Positions 1 through 9,744 of a DNA stretch of 64,000 nt are shown here, one piece after another. A model generated the notes under the pieces. That model ran no database searches, was not told the origin of the DNA, and was given only the letters and a program-made list of their open reading frames with translations. Source of the stretch: Glandiceps talaboti (lineage: Eukaryota > Hemichordata > Enteropneusta > Spengelidae); contig NC_135552.1 in the NCBI RefSeq assembly GCF_964340395.1, positions 10,003,194 to 10,067,193 on the forward strand, given 5' to 3'. The position numbers and the translations under genes were made by a program. Numbering within the stretch: position 1 is the first letter of the stretch; the number at the start of each line of letters is the position of its first letter.

Positions 1-325
1 ACTTAAAGTCTCGTCGAATGATTTCCAATATGGCGTCGGTCATTATCCTCATTAACATATTCTTTTTTTTTTCAAATTACAAAAAAAAATCATAAAAAAT
101 AAAAATGAAGATGTGCTGACTTGAAATTAACAAACCTGAGTAAGCTACCCCCTGCGCATCAACACACCAGATATCAAAGCAATCTGACAATAAGTTTTCA
201 CGGAGATGATGAAAATGACATTTTATGAAAAAAAATCATAACAAATTGAAAATGGCACAGATCAACTTGGCATGAACAAATCTGAATAGCCTCCCCCCAG
301 GGAACATGCACACCAAATATCTAAG
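1..325. repeat. two diverged copies of a ~145-bp tandem repeat
   Basis: Two successive copies share an A-rich stretch, a 'tgaacaaa/ttaacaaa' block, a 'ctacccc/cctcccc' block and 'cacaccagatatc / cacaccaaatatc'. The copies are clearly diverged. Repeats of this style occur in pearl/HINE-type elements of marine invertebrates. No coding potential is seen. Confidence 0.55.
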
Positions 326-327
326 AA

Positions 328-490
328 TACTACTAATAATAATAATAATAATCTTTATTTGTCCAAATAAATTCGGAAATTTGTTGAATGGTCGCCGCAG
401 AGCAGCGCCCTAGTGCCCTAGTGTTGAAGAAGCAGGAGGAAACCGGAGTGCCCGGGGAAAACCTGCGTTGTTCGGCAGGGTCAAACTGAG
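328..490 (-). mobile_element. SINE body and 3' tail (left part of a SINE split by the Gypsy element)
   Basis: Read on the minus strand, this ends in an 'aataaagattattatt' tail. It contains the block 'gcaggttttccccgggcac' followed by 'tccggtttcctcctgc'. The same block is in the complete copy at 14,945-15,228. This copy stops at the LTR boundary at 491, and the matching tRNA-like head reappears at about 6,106-6,205. I infer the retrotransposon inserted into this SINE. Confidence 0.75.
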
Positions 491-925
491 TGTGACCGGG
501 GTCACTAAATAACAGCGGCAAAGAGACGTGTTTCACTCAATCTCTAACAAGACTTTATTCACACTCACGTGTAGACAATAGACGACTAGAAAAAAACCTA
601 CAATGAGTATACAAAAAAAAGAAAAGCATACGAAAGTTTACACAACTCAAAGCAGATACATAAGGCGAACAATAATTCATTAAATGGGACTAATAAAAGT
701 AACACAAGTATAATGAATTATAACAAGTACATAAACTCTTACCCCGCACGTTGGCTAGACCGAGAGGGACATTGAGTGACTACCTACGGCAAGGCGCCCG
801 TTCTGGAAGTGTCACGAATGGGGTGTGGCTCGCCTTATAAAGCTCATTTGAATGTAAAAATCCAAACTTACACCTGTCGAACACAACAAGTGACCAATCG
901 AGAGAGCGAGAAATCTTGGCTCACA
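491..925 (-). repeat. 3' LTR of the Gypsy element (435 bp)
   Basis: The segment is bounded by TGTGA at 491 and TCACA at 925, a perfect 5-bp terminal inverted repeat with canonical TG...CA ends. On the minus strand the LTR is immediately preceded by an 11-base purine run (926-936 read in reverse, GTGGGAGAGAA), as expected for a polypurine tract. Its left edge coincides with the break in the SINE. No second LTR copy is present in the window. Confidence 0.8.
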
Positions 926-936
926 TTCTCTCCCAC
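926..936 (-). promoter_or_regulatory. polypurine tract (plus-strand primer)
   Basis: On the minus strand this reads GTGGGAGAGAA, directly abutting the LTR. That is the standard position for the primer of second-strand synthesis in LTR retrotransposons. Confidence 0.7.
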
Positions 937-1042
937 TTAAATTCTGCTGTCTCGGCAGATTACTCAACAAAATTTAAACTTACAACAATAACAAAACAAA
1001 ACTTATATAAACTACGTTAGGGGTTAGATTTTTTTTCTCTAG

Positions 1043-4000
1043 TTATTTATTATTAGTTTTCAACCAACCCTTGAGGATTACTTCTCCTAAAGTTGATCCT
1101 AGATTAGTAAGTACATTTCCTAGTTCAATTACCGAAGGTTGAGGATTACTATGTTCTATATTGTCAACTACTTGGGACTGTTGGAGAACAGAACGGGGTA
1201 GATGGTACGGATTACTATGTTTACCAGCAGTACTACGTGAACTGCGTCTCAAAGGTATATTATGACTATCAGTCAGCTGAACTTCGTGTTGATCATCGAT
1301 ATGTGAATTTCTAGTGGGGTGTGTATGATTAGAGGTTTCAGTTACAATATAATTAGGAGTGGTTTTATTATAGTCAATTAAGTCTGACTCAATAACAGTT
1401 TCTCTAGGTTTTGAATGAACATCAGGTAATGAAATATCGTCACGTGGTATACGTAAGACATACGTTTCGTCATCGTCACTGTCAGTCTCACTTTCGTCAA
1501 GTTTGTTAGTCTGTACAGGGACGTCCAATTCATCCTCAGACGAATCGTATTTCTTGATAGTTTCATCCACCATTTCCTTACTGTCCAATATTTCATTTCT
1601 ATTTACATTACGACTAGTTCCAACTCCGTCAATTGGTTCAACAGTATACACGTTTCCACTCGGATCAGGTCTACCAACAACTTTATACGGGATAGCATTC
1701 CAAGTATCCTGGATTTTATTTCGACCTAAAACTCGTTTACGTAAATACACCTTCCCACCAATTGGAATCGGATATTCAGCCGCGTGTTGATTATAATTCT
1801 TCTGTCTATATACAGCTTCCCTTTTCATGTTAGTGCCAGCCTTACCAAAAGCATCTGAAAGTCTTAAACCATGACGGTAGACCCAGTCATCTATGGTAAC
1901 TTGTTCACCATCATGTAGACCAATTCCCAACAAATGATCGACAGGTAGTCTCGGTTCTCTGCCAAACATCAAGAAATATGGTGAATAACCAGTCGATGAG
2001 TGTGGGGTAGCATTATAAGCATACACTAACTCTGATATGTGTTCTGTCCACTTTTTCTTCTTTTCATGTGAAAGTGTTCGTAATCTATCGTGCAAAGTCC
2101 TATTAAAACGCTCGCACTGTGCGTTTCCTTGGGGATGATACGGAGTCGTCCTCGATTTCTGGATATCATATAATTTACATAATTCTTTGATGACGTTACT
2201 TTCGAAATTTCGTCCTTGGTCACTATGCAACCTCCTTGGTACACCAAAACGTACGAACCAATCATTGACAAGTACCTTAGCAACCGTACGGGCTCGTTGA
2301 TCCTTCGTAGGGATAGCCTGGGTATACTTGGTAAATACGTCGGTCAATACAAGGACGTTCTCCTTACCATCAGTAGCTGGCTCTAAGATTGTAAAGTCCA
2401 TAGCTAAAATATCAAGTGGTTTAGATGCTAACAGGTTGCCCATCAATGGTCTAACTTTCGGCATAGGTGCTTTCGCCAATTTACAACGGTCACACTTCTT
2501 ACACCAATTTTCTACGTCTTTGATGAATCCTGACCAATAACACCGTGTCTTGACCAATGAGAGTGTCCGTTCTATACCTTGATGACCAGCATGATCATGA
2601 AGAGAGTTCAATACTTGTGACTGCAAAGACAAAGGGAGTACGATTTGTAGAATTTCTTCGCCACAATCACGGATCTTTCTATAAAGTATACCATCATCTA
2701 TCTGGAATCTTGACCAACTTCGAAGTAGTTTTCTAACTGACTTTGGTTCAACCATTAACTGCCGTTTTGTGGGTAGTCGTTCCAGACGCCAATGATGCAT
2801 GACACGACCAATTACAGGATCCTCGTTCTGTAACTTAATGAGTTCATCCCTAGAAATAGATGGTAATGTAGATGAAGATTTTGGTTGCATATTGATATTA
2901 CTCATTCTAGTTGTGATGATTTCATTTTCTACTGCAAATTTTAAGTCAAGTGGTATGATTGTACTGGATGAAGATGTTCCTAATATCATTTGAATGCTAG
3001 CTGATTGGACGATAGTTTCTTGCGGATTTTCCATCAGTCCAAATCTGCGACTAAGTGCATCTGCATTCCTATTATGCTGACCAGACCTATATTTAATAGT
3101 GAAGTCAAATTGTGATAATTGAGAAACCCAACGCATTTCTACAGCTCCTAATTTTGAAGTCTCCAAATAGCATAAAGGGTTGTTATCCGTATAGATTACA
3201 AATTTCGCACCGAGGAGGTAATCTCGAAATTTATCTGCCACAGCCCACTTAAGAGCCAACAACTCCAACTTCATGGCACTGTAATTTTCCATATTGCGCT
3301 CAGAAGGTTTAAGACTTCGACTACCATATGCAATCACCACTCTACCATTTTCTTGATCCTGAGATAACACTGCACCAAGTCCCTTAAAACTGGCATCCGT
3401 TTCAACTATGAACGGTTTTGTAAAGTCAGGGTACCCTAGTATTGGTGCTGAAACAAGACGTTTCTTTAGTTCAAGAAATGCAGCCTGACATTCTTCGTTC
3501 CATCTTTCTGTCACTGACATGACCACAGAGTTCGATACGTTCTTTCTTTTATTCCTGTTCTTTCTCTTTCCTTTCGTTCCACTCGGACCGTTCAACAATT
3601 CATGTAATGGCGATGCTATACGAGCGAAGTGTGGAACAAATCTACGGTAATAACCAGCTAACCCGAGGAAACCCCTAAGCTGAGATTCGTTCTGTGGTCG
3701 TTCCCATTCTACTATAGCCGATATCTTTTCAGGGTCAGTAGATATTCCCCTTTCAGAAACTAAGTGTCCGAGATACTTTACTTCTCTTTTAAACAAGTAA
3801 CATTTGCTAGGTTTTATCTTTAGTCCTTCCTTTTTCAGTCGATCAAAAACCATATCTAATCTTTCTATCATTTCTCCAAATGTACGAGAGAAAACTAAAA
3901 TATCATCCAGGTATAGTAAGAGGGTTTCATAACTTTGATCTCCTAAGCATGCTTCCATAAGTCGTTGAAAACTGGCTACGGCGTTACATAGGCCGAAAGG

Positions 4001-5503
4001 CATTCGTGTAAACTCATAGAGCCCACCAACCCCAACTCTAAAGGCGGTCTTATGTACGTCATTTTCGTCCATTGCACATTGCAAATAACCCTGAGTTAAG
4101 TCCAGCGAACTATAATACTTAGCTCCCCGCAGAGCTTCGAGAGACTCCTCTATTCGTGGAAGTGGATAGGCATCACGACGTGTTTTCTTATTCAAAGCGC
4201 GAAAGTCAACACATATTCGTAGACCACCATCTTTCTTTCTCACGAGGACAGCTTGTGAAGCATACGGACTAGAACTAGGACGAATGACATCATTCAATAA
4301 CCATTGTTGTAAATGATGTTTAACTTCGGGTTGTAGATGAGGAGGGATACGACGATGAGGTAATTTAACTGGGACGTCGTCAGTCGTGTGTATTTGATGT
4401 TTTATAGTCTCAGTGTAACCTAGATCATTGTCACTTTTACTGAATACACTTTGATGTTTTACTAACAAGTCTTTCAACTGTTTCTGTTGTTCAGGAGTAA
4501 ATTCCTCGTAGGGTACTTTAATTTTATTAAGCCACTCTAAATTGTGATTGGATGATTCATTCTCTGAATTATCACGATCGTTACCAATTTTAGCTCCAAG
4601 CACCACTTCAGATGTACTCACTTGTTGAATTGAGCAATCTCTAAATCTATCCTTATCTAACTCGTCCACTTTGTAAATCATACCAAGTCGAACACGAGGT
4701 TGTAAAGCGACACTTTCGTTCCCTATGTTGGCAATCATTACCGGTACACGACCAAATTGGACTTCACCATAAGATCGAATCAACAACAAATTCTTGGGTA
4801 AAGCACTATCTGCTACCTGGATTCGTTCAACCATCGCCGTATAAGTACCATCTTTAGACCATCGTCCACTACCAACCACTTTCTTAACAGTTCTCGCGGG
4901 AATTACCACAGGTTTTCGTCTCGCCACTTTTACGAACCCCATTTGTCCATCAGGTTTAACCTTGCTGGGTTGGCATGTTGTTTCATAAAGCATCAAAACC
5001 TGAGACCACTTTTTCCCTTCTGGTTTACTGATTATATTAGGTATGAAGTCAGATCCTAACGATGTTTCTAACTTATCATGTATACGTCGCAATATATTAC
5101 TACCGATAATGCCAGGTACTTTATCCTTACGCTCACGAACTGTTTGATCTAGAGAATCTTTCACCACAAGCACGCCCATGTTCTCGAATTCTATACCTAA
5201 TACAGTAATATTGAGTTCAAGATAACCTACGTAGGGAATTTCAAGCCCATTAGCAGCAGTAATGCGCATCCAACTAGTAGTATCTTGTATTGTTGTACCT
5301 TGTTTCCTTAAATATCTATTGAAGAAACTCTCTGTTATTGTTGAAACTTCTGCACCCGTGTCTAACAAACAACGAGTAGGGCAATTACCAAACAAAATGT
5401 CGGCTTCAGGACAAGTGCCTACAGCACGTTCTAGTATTAATTCTTTAGTCACATTCATATTAACTGAGTCGTTTGAATTCTCTCTCACCATTCGACTCCC
5501 CAT
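1043..5503 (-). CDS. pol: Ty3/Gypsy Pol polyprotein (protease-RT-RNase H-integrase)
   Basis: A 1486-residue uninterrupted ORF. Domains in order: aspartic protease with LLDTGAE at about residues 46-52; reverse transcriptase with SLDLTQGY and the catalytic YLDD box near residue 530; RNase H with ETDAS near 700; integrase H2C2 zinc finger (HAGHQ...CKKCDRC) at about 970-1010; integrase core with the D, D, E triad near 1033 (MDFT), 1093 (SDQG) and 1129 (QCERF), the last two 35 apart; then a basic C-terminal tail. The order RT-RH-IN places it in Ty3/Gypsy (Metaviridae-type), not Copia or BEL. No chromodomain or envelope ORF is seen. The frame opens at 5,530, so it overlaps the end of gag in the -1 frame by about 16 bases. 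No classical slippery heptamer is visible at the overlap, and the first ATG lies 11 bases after the gag stop, so reinitiation is possible. All catalytic motifs appear intact. Confidence 0.95.
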   Translation of the reverse strand: MGSRMVRENSNDSVNMNVTKELILERAVGTCPEADILFGNCPTRCLLDTGAEVSTITESFFNRYLRKQGTTIQDTTSWMRITAANGLEIPYVGYLELNITVLGIEFENMGVLVVKDSLDQTVRERKDKVPGIIGSNILRRIHDKLETSLGSDFIPNIISKPEGKKWSQVLMLYETTCQPSKVKPDGQMGFVKVARRKPVVIPARTVKKVVGSGRWSKDGTYTAMVERIQVADSALPKNLLLIRSYGEVQFGRVPVMIANIGNESVALQPRVRLGMIYKVDELDKDRFRDCSIQQVSTSEVVLGAKIGNDRDNSENESSNHNLEWLNKIKVPYEEFTPEQQKQLKDLLVKHQSVFSKSDNDLGYTETIKHQIHTTDDVPVKLPHRRIPPHLQPEVKHHLQQWLLNDVIRPSSSPYASQAVLVRKKDGGLRICVDFRALNKKTRRDAYPLPRIEESLEALRGAKYYSSLDLTQGYLQCAMDENDVHKTAFRVGVGGLYEFTRMPFGLCNAVASFQRLMEACLGDQSYETLLLYLDDILVFSRTFGEMIERLDMVFDRLKKEGLKIKPSKCYLFKREVKYLGHLVSERGISTDPEKISAIVEWERPQNESQLRGFLGLAGYYRRFVPHFARIASPLHELLNGPSGTKGKRKNRNKRKNVSNSVVMSVTERWNEECQAAFLELKKRLVSAPILGYPDFTKPFIVETDASFKGLGAVLSQDQENGRVVIAYGSRSLKPSERNMENYSAMKLELLALKWAVADKFRDYLLGAKFVIYTDNNPLCYLETSKLGAVEMRWVSQLSQFDFTIKYRSGQHNRNADALSRRFGLMENPQETIVQSASIQMILGTSSSSTIIPLDLKFAVENEIITTRMSNINMQPKSSSTLPSISRDELIKLQNEDPVIGRVMHHWRLERLPTKRQLMVEPKSVRKLLRSWSRFQIDDGILYRKIRDCGEEILQIVLPLSLQSQVLNSLHDHAGHQGIERTLSLVKTRCYWSGFIKDVENWCKKCDRCKLAKAPMPKVRPLMGNLLASKPLDILAMDFTILEPATDGKENVLVLTDVFTKYTQAIPTKDQRARTVAKVLVNDWFVRFGVPRRLHSDQGRNFESNVIKELCKLYDIQKSRTTPYHPQGNAQCERFNRTLHDRLRTLSHEKKKKWTEHISELVYAYNATPHSSTGYSPYFLMFGREPRLPVDHLLGIGLHDGEQVTIDDWVYRHGLRLSDAFGKAGTNMKREAVYRQKNYNQHAAEYPIPIGGKVYLRKRVLGRNKIQDTWNAIPYKVVGRPDPSGNVYTVEPIDGVGTSRNVNRNEILDSKEMVDETIKKYDSSEDELDVPVQTNKLDESETDSDDDETYVLRIPRDDISLPDVHSKPRETVIESDLIDYNKTTPNYIVTETSNHTHPTRNSHIDDQHEVQLTDSHNIPLRRSSRSTAGKHSNPYHLPRSVLQQSQVVDNIEHSNPQPSVIELGNVLTNLGSTLGEVILKGWLKTNNK

Positions 5504-5514
5504 AGCAAGAGATC

Positions 5515-6106
5515 CTAGTTTGTTGACTGTTTAGGATTATTAACACCTGAAGAACTGTGATATTGTTGTGTATTAGCATTATTCGATTTCTGACGTTGAG
5601 GGCAGTATCGATAAAGATGATCAGGACTACTACATTTGAAACATAGCTTTTTCCTACTACTATTCGAATCTCGACTCGACTCTTGAGCTATTTCTCCACC
5701 TTTACCTTTCTTTGATATCATTTCCATTAATTTATCTATCTGTTGCTGTTGTTTCTTTTGGGTTTCTAGTAAAAGCTTTAGGTCAGACGATACAGAGTCA
5801 TTGACTCGTGCTACGTTAGTGGTGGCTTCACACACCATACTTTTCTTAGTACTACGAGATGTCGCACCTTCACCTAACCATAATATAGCTTTATCACGAA
5901 ATTCCCAAAATGGAATATCAGACATATCTGAATTTAAGCGTCTTAATTCTCTACGAAGATATTCATCATTCACCCCCTCTGTAAACTTCTCTTTAAGTGT
6001 TCTCTCACGTGAAATACCTGCTTGACAATCTTTCTTAACCACCTTGTCTAATAAACGCATCAAGACTAATGAATATTCATCACCCTTCTTACATGCAGAC
6101 CTAGTT
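5515..6106 (-). pseudogene. gag: Gag C-terminal part with CCHC zinc knuckle, 5'-truncated
   Basis: The open frame continues upstream past the apparent start near 6,063 to about 6,106, where it meets SINE sequence. The N-terminal capsid half is therefore lost. What remains includes the RLLD...LKEKFTEGV...LRREL segment typical of retrotransposon Gag, a coiled Gln/Lys stretch and a CX2CX4HX4C nucleic-acid-binding knuckle (CFKCSSPDHLYRYC). It ends in TAG at 5,517-5,515. In an intact element this protein would form the particle and bind RNA. This copy has no credible start codon of its own. Confidence 0.8.
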
Positions 6107-6205
6107 AAATTTTAAATCAAACCCAGCCAACACCAGGCGGGTTCGAACCCAGACTGCAGAGGTAAGAGGCGTACGAGCTAACCGCTCGGCCACCGACAAC
6201 CCGAA
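6106..6205 (-). mobile_element. tRNA-like head of the split SINE
   Basis: On the minus strand it carries an A-box-like GTGGCCGAGCGGTTAGC and a B-box GGGTTCGAACCC, spaced as in a tRNA. The region resembles Leu/Ser-type tRNA heads but does not fold as a clean functional tRNA by eye, and it continues into the SINE-specific sequence AACCCGCCTGGTGTTGGCTGG shared with the copy at 15,125-15,225. It is the promoter end of a tRNA-derived SINE, not a tRNA gene. Confidence 0.8.
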
Positions 6206-6214
6206 ACCTGACTG

Positions 6215-7570
6215 TCACTTCCGGAGAAAATAATGAAAATATAAAAGTTTGACGGACACCTATGATTCACTCTACTCTCTATACTCTATACAACCTATAC
6301 CTAAAGCTACGCTTTCAGCTTTCGCTGACAGCGGAGCTAAAAAGTGGAATGATAGCCGCCACTCTATACCCTAAGTGACATGACAGCAATTCCAGCGAAA
6401 AACGAATAGCAGCATTTACAGTCGAATCTGCGCTCGGAAGTTACCGAATACCGAATAAAAGACAAGGACATGGCAATTCCTCTCGGGGAAGACCTCAACA
6501 ACACCTTTGACATTATGCGACCTGCGGTCACTTTTAGCTACTAGCAGCTAGGCTGTAACAATACATGCCTTAACACATTACAAATGTCTACTGTCAAAAA
6601 GTGGTACCAAACGATATTTTCACCAGTGATGTATAATGCTATTCTAATATCAAAAATGCTTGGTGGACATTCCAAATGAGTAGCTTTTGGAAATTATACG
6701 ACTTTTTAATATTATGCATAAATACAGCACAGTGATTAAAATTCCAACTATATATTCTAGGTCCTTGGCTCTACCACTAAAACTTAGGTTGTTTTTCTGA
6801 TTATTTCCTACACTAATAAGAATTACTCTTTGTCTATTACTGATTTTTACGACATACTACAAGGTGCAAACTATAGAGGGCGCTCTTACAGACAAAATGG
6901 CGGCCATGTTGTTATAAAAATATCAGTTATTGGAAGTTTCTTATGAACTATACAACATAGAGACACAATTCAAGTGTCTACCCCTATATTATAAAATATG
7001 ATCTTTCTGTTAGTATAATAATTTGACCTTGGCCCTGATCTTCTGGTCAGAATTCCAAAAATAAAACTTTTTCTTGCAAATCACAGATGTGTTGTAATCA
7101 AAGCCGAGGTTATGTTGTCTTATCACAAAATACGAGGTCCACTAACCGAAATATGCAACACCAAACAATTCTAAATGAAAACTGGTAATTCACCGTGTAC
7201 TAGTGTGGAGCCACCCGGGTTTTGACTTTTTGGTTGGCCCCTCCGTCAATTATCAAATTCAAGATGGCGTTCCCACCCCAGTACAAGGAAGTTTACCACA
7301 ACTAAAAGTTTGCAAAATTCTGAATAACCACTCAGATACGGGAGCGACTACGCCAATTGTTGTAATCAAAGCCGAGGTTATGTTGTCTTACCTGAACTGA
7401 CTAACGTCAGGCTAAACAACTTCGTCTTTGGTGTGGCTGTGTCGATGCAGGCTTGAATATACTAATTCGTATGTCTTGCATCAACACTTGCTATAATTCG
7501 TCCTACGAGATTTTCCAGGGTGATACGTTTATATACCAGTCAGTCCTCTATCGTTGATGGCGTCCTGATG
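6215..7570. other. intergenic, no gene seen; contains a 33-bp direct repeat
   Basis: No supported coding region. A segment beginning 'tgttgtaatcaaagccgagg' and continuing 'ttatgttgtctta' occurs twice, at about 7,091-7,123 and 7,358-7,390, nearly 270 bp apart. This suggests a local duplication or two ends of a small repeat. Confidence 0.5.
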
Positions 7571-7572
7571 GG

Positions 7573-8274
7573 TTGTTCCATTATTGCTCAGACTATAGTA
7601 CGGTTTCGATGGCCCTCAGCGGCTTTCGTAGTATACAAAGGCTGCTGTTTGACCAATATTGCACACCATACGCTGGTGATAGAAATGTGTGTTTGATAGC
7701 CGGCAATAGACTACTGGCAAATAGATACAGTAAAACATATACTGTAAAGGTAATTGACATGGAGATAAACGAAATGACAGGAAGAGTTTAACACAAATTT
7801 AATTGGAAAGTTACCTGAAGAGTTCGACATTGTACCAACAAATAGCATCCATTTGATAGTCTGATTACATACGATGCACAAATTTGTAATTGGCCCCATG
7901 TTCTCAAGTTATGGTGTAGTGGGGATGGTGTGTATACATTTGCCGCCGTAAAACAAGATGAAATGGGAAATCTTGTCATCTTAGGGTTTATCATAGTCTG
8001 GCCTGCACGTGGAGGCGGCTTCACTGTTATGCCACTCTACGCAGATTCCATCACTGTTGCCGAATCATTGTTAGGCCACGTGCTTCAAATGTTACCAAAC
8101 GGTGCATACATTACAATTACTAGCCCAGTTCCAAATATGGCAGCTTTTGAACTGAATAAGTCGCTTAACTTAGCCGTTAAGCGGGTTTTGGTTCGACAAT
8201 TTTCAAAACATGCAATGCCATTTCAAACAGAAAAAGTATTTTCTGTTTTTTCTACTGACGTAATGCCTATATAG
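7573..8274 (+). pseudogene. two-domain GNAT acetyltransferase relic (Acetyltransf_18/DUF1248 type)
   Basis: The first part (7,573-7,790) carries GDRNV followed by a conserved-looking tail, resembling the end of an N-terminal GNAT domain. The second part (from about 7,861) reads LITYDAQICNWP, then LGFIIVWPARGGGF, MPLYADS, a LLGHVLQMLP helix and VFSVFSTDV. These are features of the C-terminal GNAT_18 domain of animal N-acetyltransferases. The halves are not in one continuous frame: the frame shifts once around 7,775-7,800 (the linker reads KLPEEFDIVPTNS in frame 2) and back near 7,855, with in-frame stops in between. The N-terminus is missing and no introns are visible. It is likely a decayed, possibly retroposed, copy. 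Family assignment is from memory of motif patterns, and the substrate is unknown. Confidence 0.6.
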
Positions 8275-8279
8275 ATATT

Positions 8280-9540
8280 TCTGGTCAATTCTTAAAAGTG
8301 GTAACAGTCACCCAAGATTGTAATTATGTGCCTGTTATTATACCATTGAGAAATAGGCTGTGATAAATATGTAATAGGTATTTGTATTTGTATTTGTATT
8401 TGTATTTGTATTTGTGTGTCAGAAATCTAATTGTAAATGCACTATTTAAACTACATTAAAAAGATCTTTCCTTTATAATGATTCAGGGCATATGTTCTTG
8501 ACCGAGATACATTGTTTACTACATATATACCTAAGGGGAAGGTTGCCTTGTGAATTCACGTTGTTTATTAAATATATGTTGGTTTTTATTCACGTTCACT
8601 TAACAATACGAAGTTGGCATTGACCCGGAAGTGACATACGAGACATCGACTTGGTAGGCAACTTTCTTCAGAACAATAGAAGTAATCAACAGTACATACA
8701 CAGAATTTGCAAGTCTTACACGTCACTTCCGCATAAGTTAGGGTCGATGCCAATTTGATCGATGCAACACGAGTGAGAGTGGATGAAACCACGTTTTATC
8801 TCGTGCAGCATCCCAGTATTTCATGGTGAATTCACATGACATCCTTTTTCTTTAAAACTGTACCAGCTGCGACTGGACCATTTTTGAAACTGTTTTGTTA
8901 ATACATGTAATAACACACTTTCAATATTGTATACCATGAGGTGTATTGAATCATCTATAAGTAATAAACTTGTGTTTGTAGTTGTACACATAGCAAGGTA
9001 AATGTGGTATGGTATTTGATGATACGGACCCTAAAATCACAGCCTACATCGACCATAAGTATGCTTCCGCATAAGTACAATACTGCGATAACATTTTGAA
9101 TATGCAACAAAAATTATAACCAAAAACACACCAACACAGCTTGTGGCCCTTTAATAGCAGTTTGTAGGAAGATTTCTAAATTTTTACTTATTTTAACACT
9201 GCTCATTTTTTAGGCTTACATTTAGGTAATCAGATAAGATGAAAGCACAGAATAGATGGTCTGGGTGACTGATTGATTGTTTTGTTTAGGTGATCATGCA
9301 TGACTTGAGTAGTTTATAACTAGTATGTTGTCAAGTGTATATCTGCTTGTCTACCTGTTATAGTTACCATTTTTGTCTCTTATGAAACACTCATTGTTTT
9401 GGCATGCTGTAGGGCAAATGTTTGATTTGTTGTTGTCTGAGGGTTTCAAAATTTAAATTGAGTTGGGCTGATTTGATTGTGTTAGACTGTAATATCTTGC
9501 AAAGACCATTCTGCAGATGAAATCTTACAAAGAGTAGTTT
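8280..9540. other. intergenic, no gene seen; (TATTTG)n tract
   Basis: A hexanucleotide (TATTTG)n run lies at about 8,378-8,415. A loose inverted pair shares 'ttggcatYgaccc' and 'ggaagtgac' (about 8,613-8,633 and 8,721-8,755). Nothing else is recognisable. Confidence 0.5.
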
Positions 9541-9677
9541 GTATGTATGTATGTATGTATGTATGTATGTATGTATGTATGTATGTATGTATGTATGTAT
9601 GTATGTATGAATGTGTGTATGTATGTATGTATGTATGTATGTATGTATGTATGTATGTACCGGTATGTATGTATGTA

Positions 9678-9714
<37 letters not shown>

Positions 9715-9744
9715 ATGTATGTATGCATGTATGTATGTATGTAT
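9540..9744. repeat. (GTAT)n microsatellite with an internal (GT)n
   Basis: About 200 bp of GTAT repeats, interrupted by a (GT)n run near 9,677-9,697 and a few point variants. Open frames through it in either direction are artefacts of the period. Confidence 0.97.

Larger units (their letters stand above)
491..6106 (-). mobile_element. Ty3/Gypsy LTR retrotransposon, 5' end missing
   Basis: The element reads on the minus strand: truncated gag (about 6,106-5,515), complete pol (5,503-1,043), polypurine tract and one LTR (925-491). The upstream LTR, primer-binding site and the start of gag are absent, because gag runs straight into the tRNA-like head of a SINE. The SINE halves on each side fit together apart from about 30 missing bases. 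The simplest history is insertion into the SINE followed by a deletion that removed the 5' LTR, part of gag and a little SINE. The intact 1486-codon pol means the element is young or was recently active. It cannot transcribe itself normally without a 5' LTR. Confidence 0.9.

Noticed and set aside
6106-6205. tRNA gene
   Set aside because: A- and B-boxes are present, but the sequence continues into SINE-specific sequence also found at 15,125-15,225, and I could not fold a clean acceptor stem.
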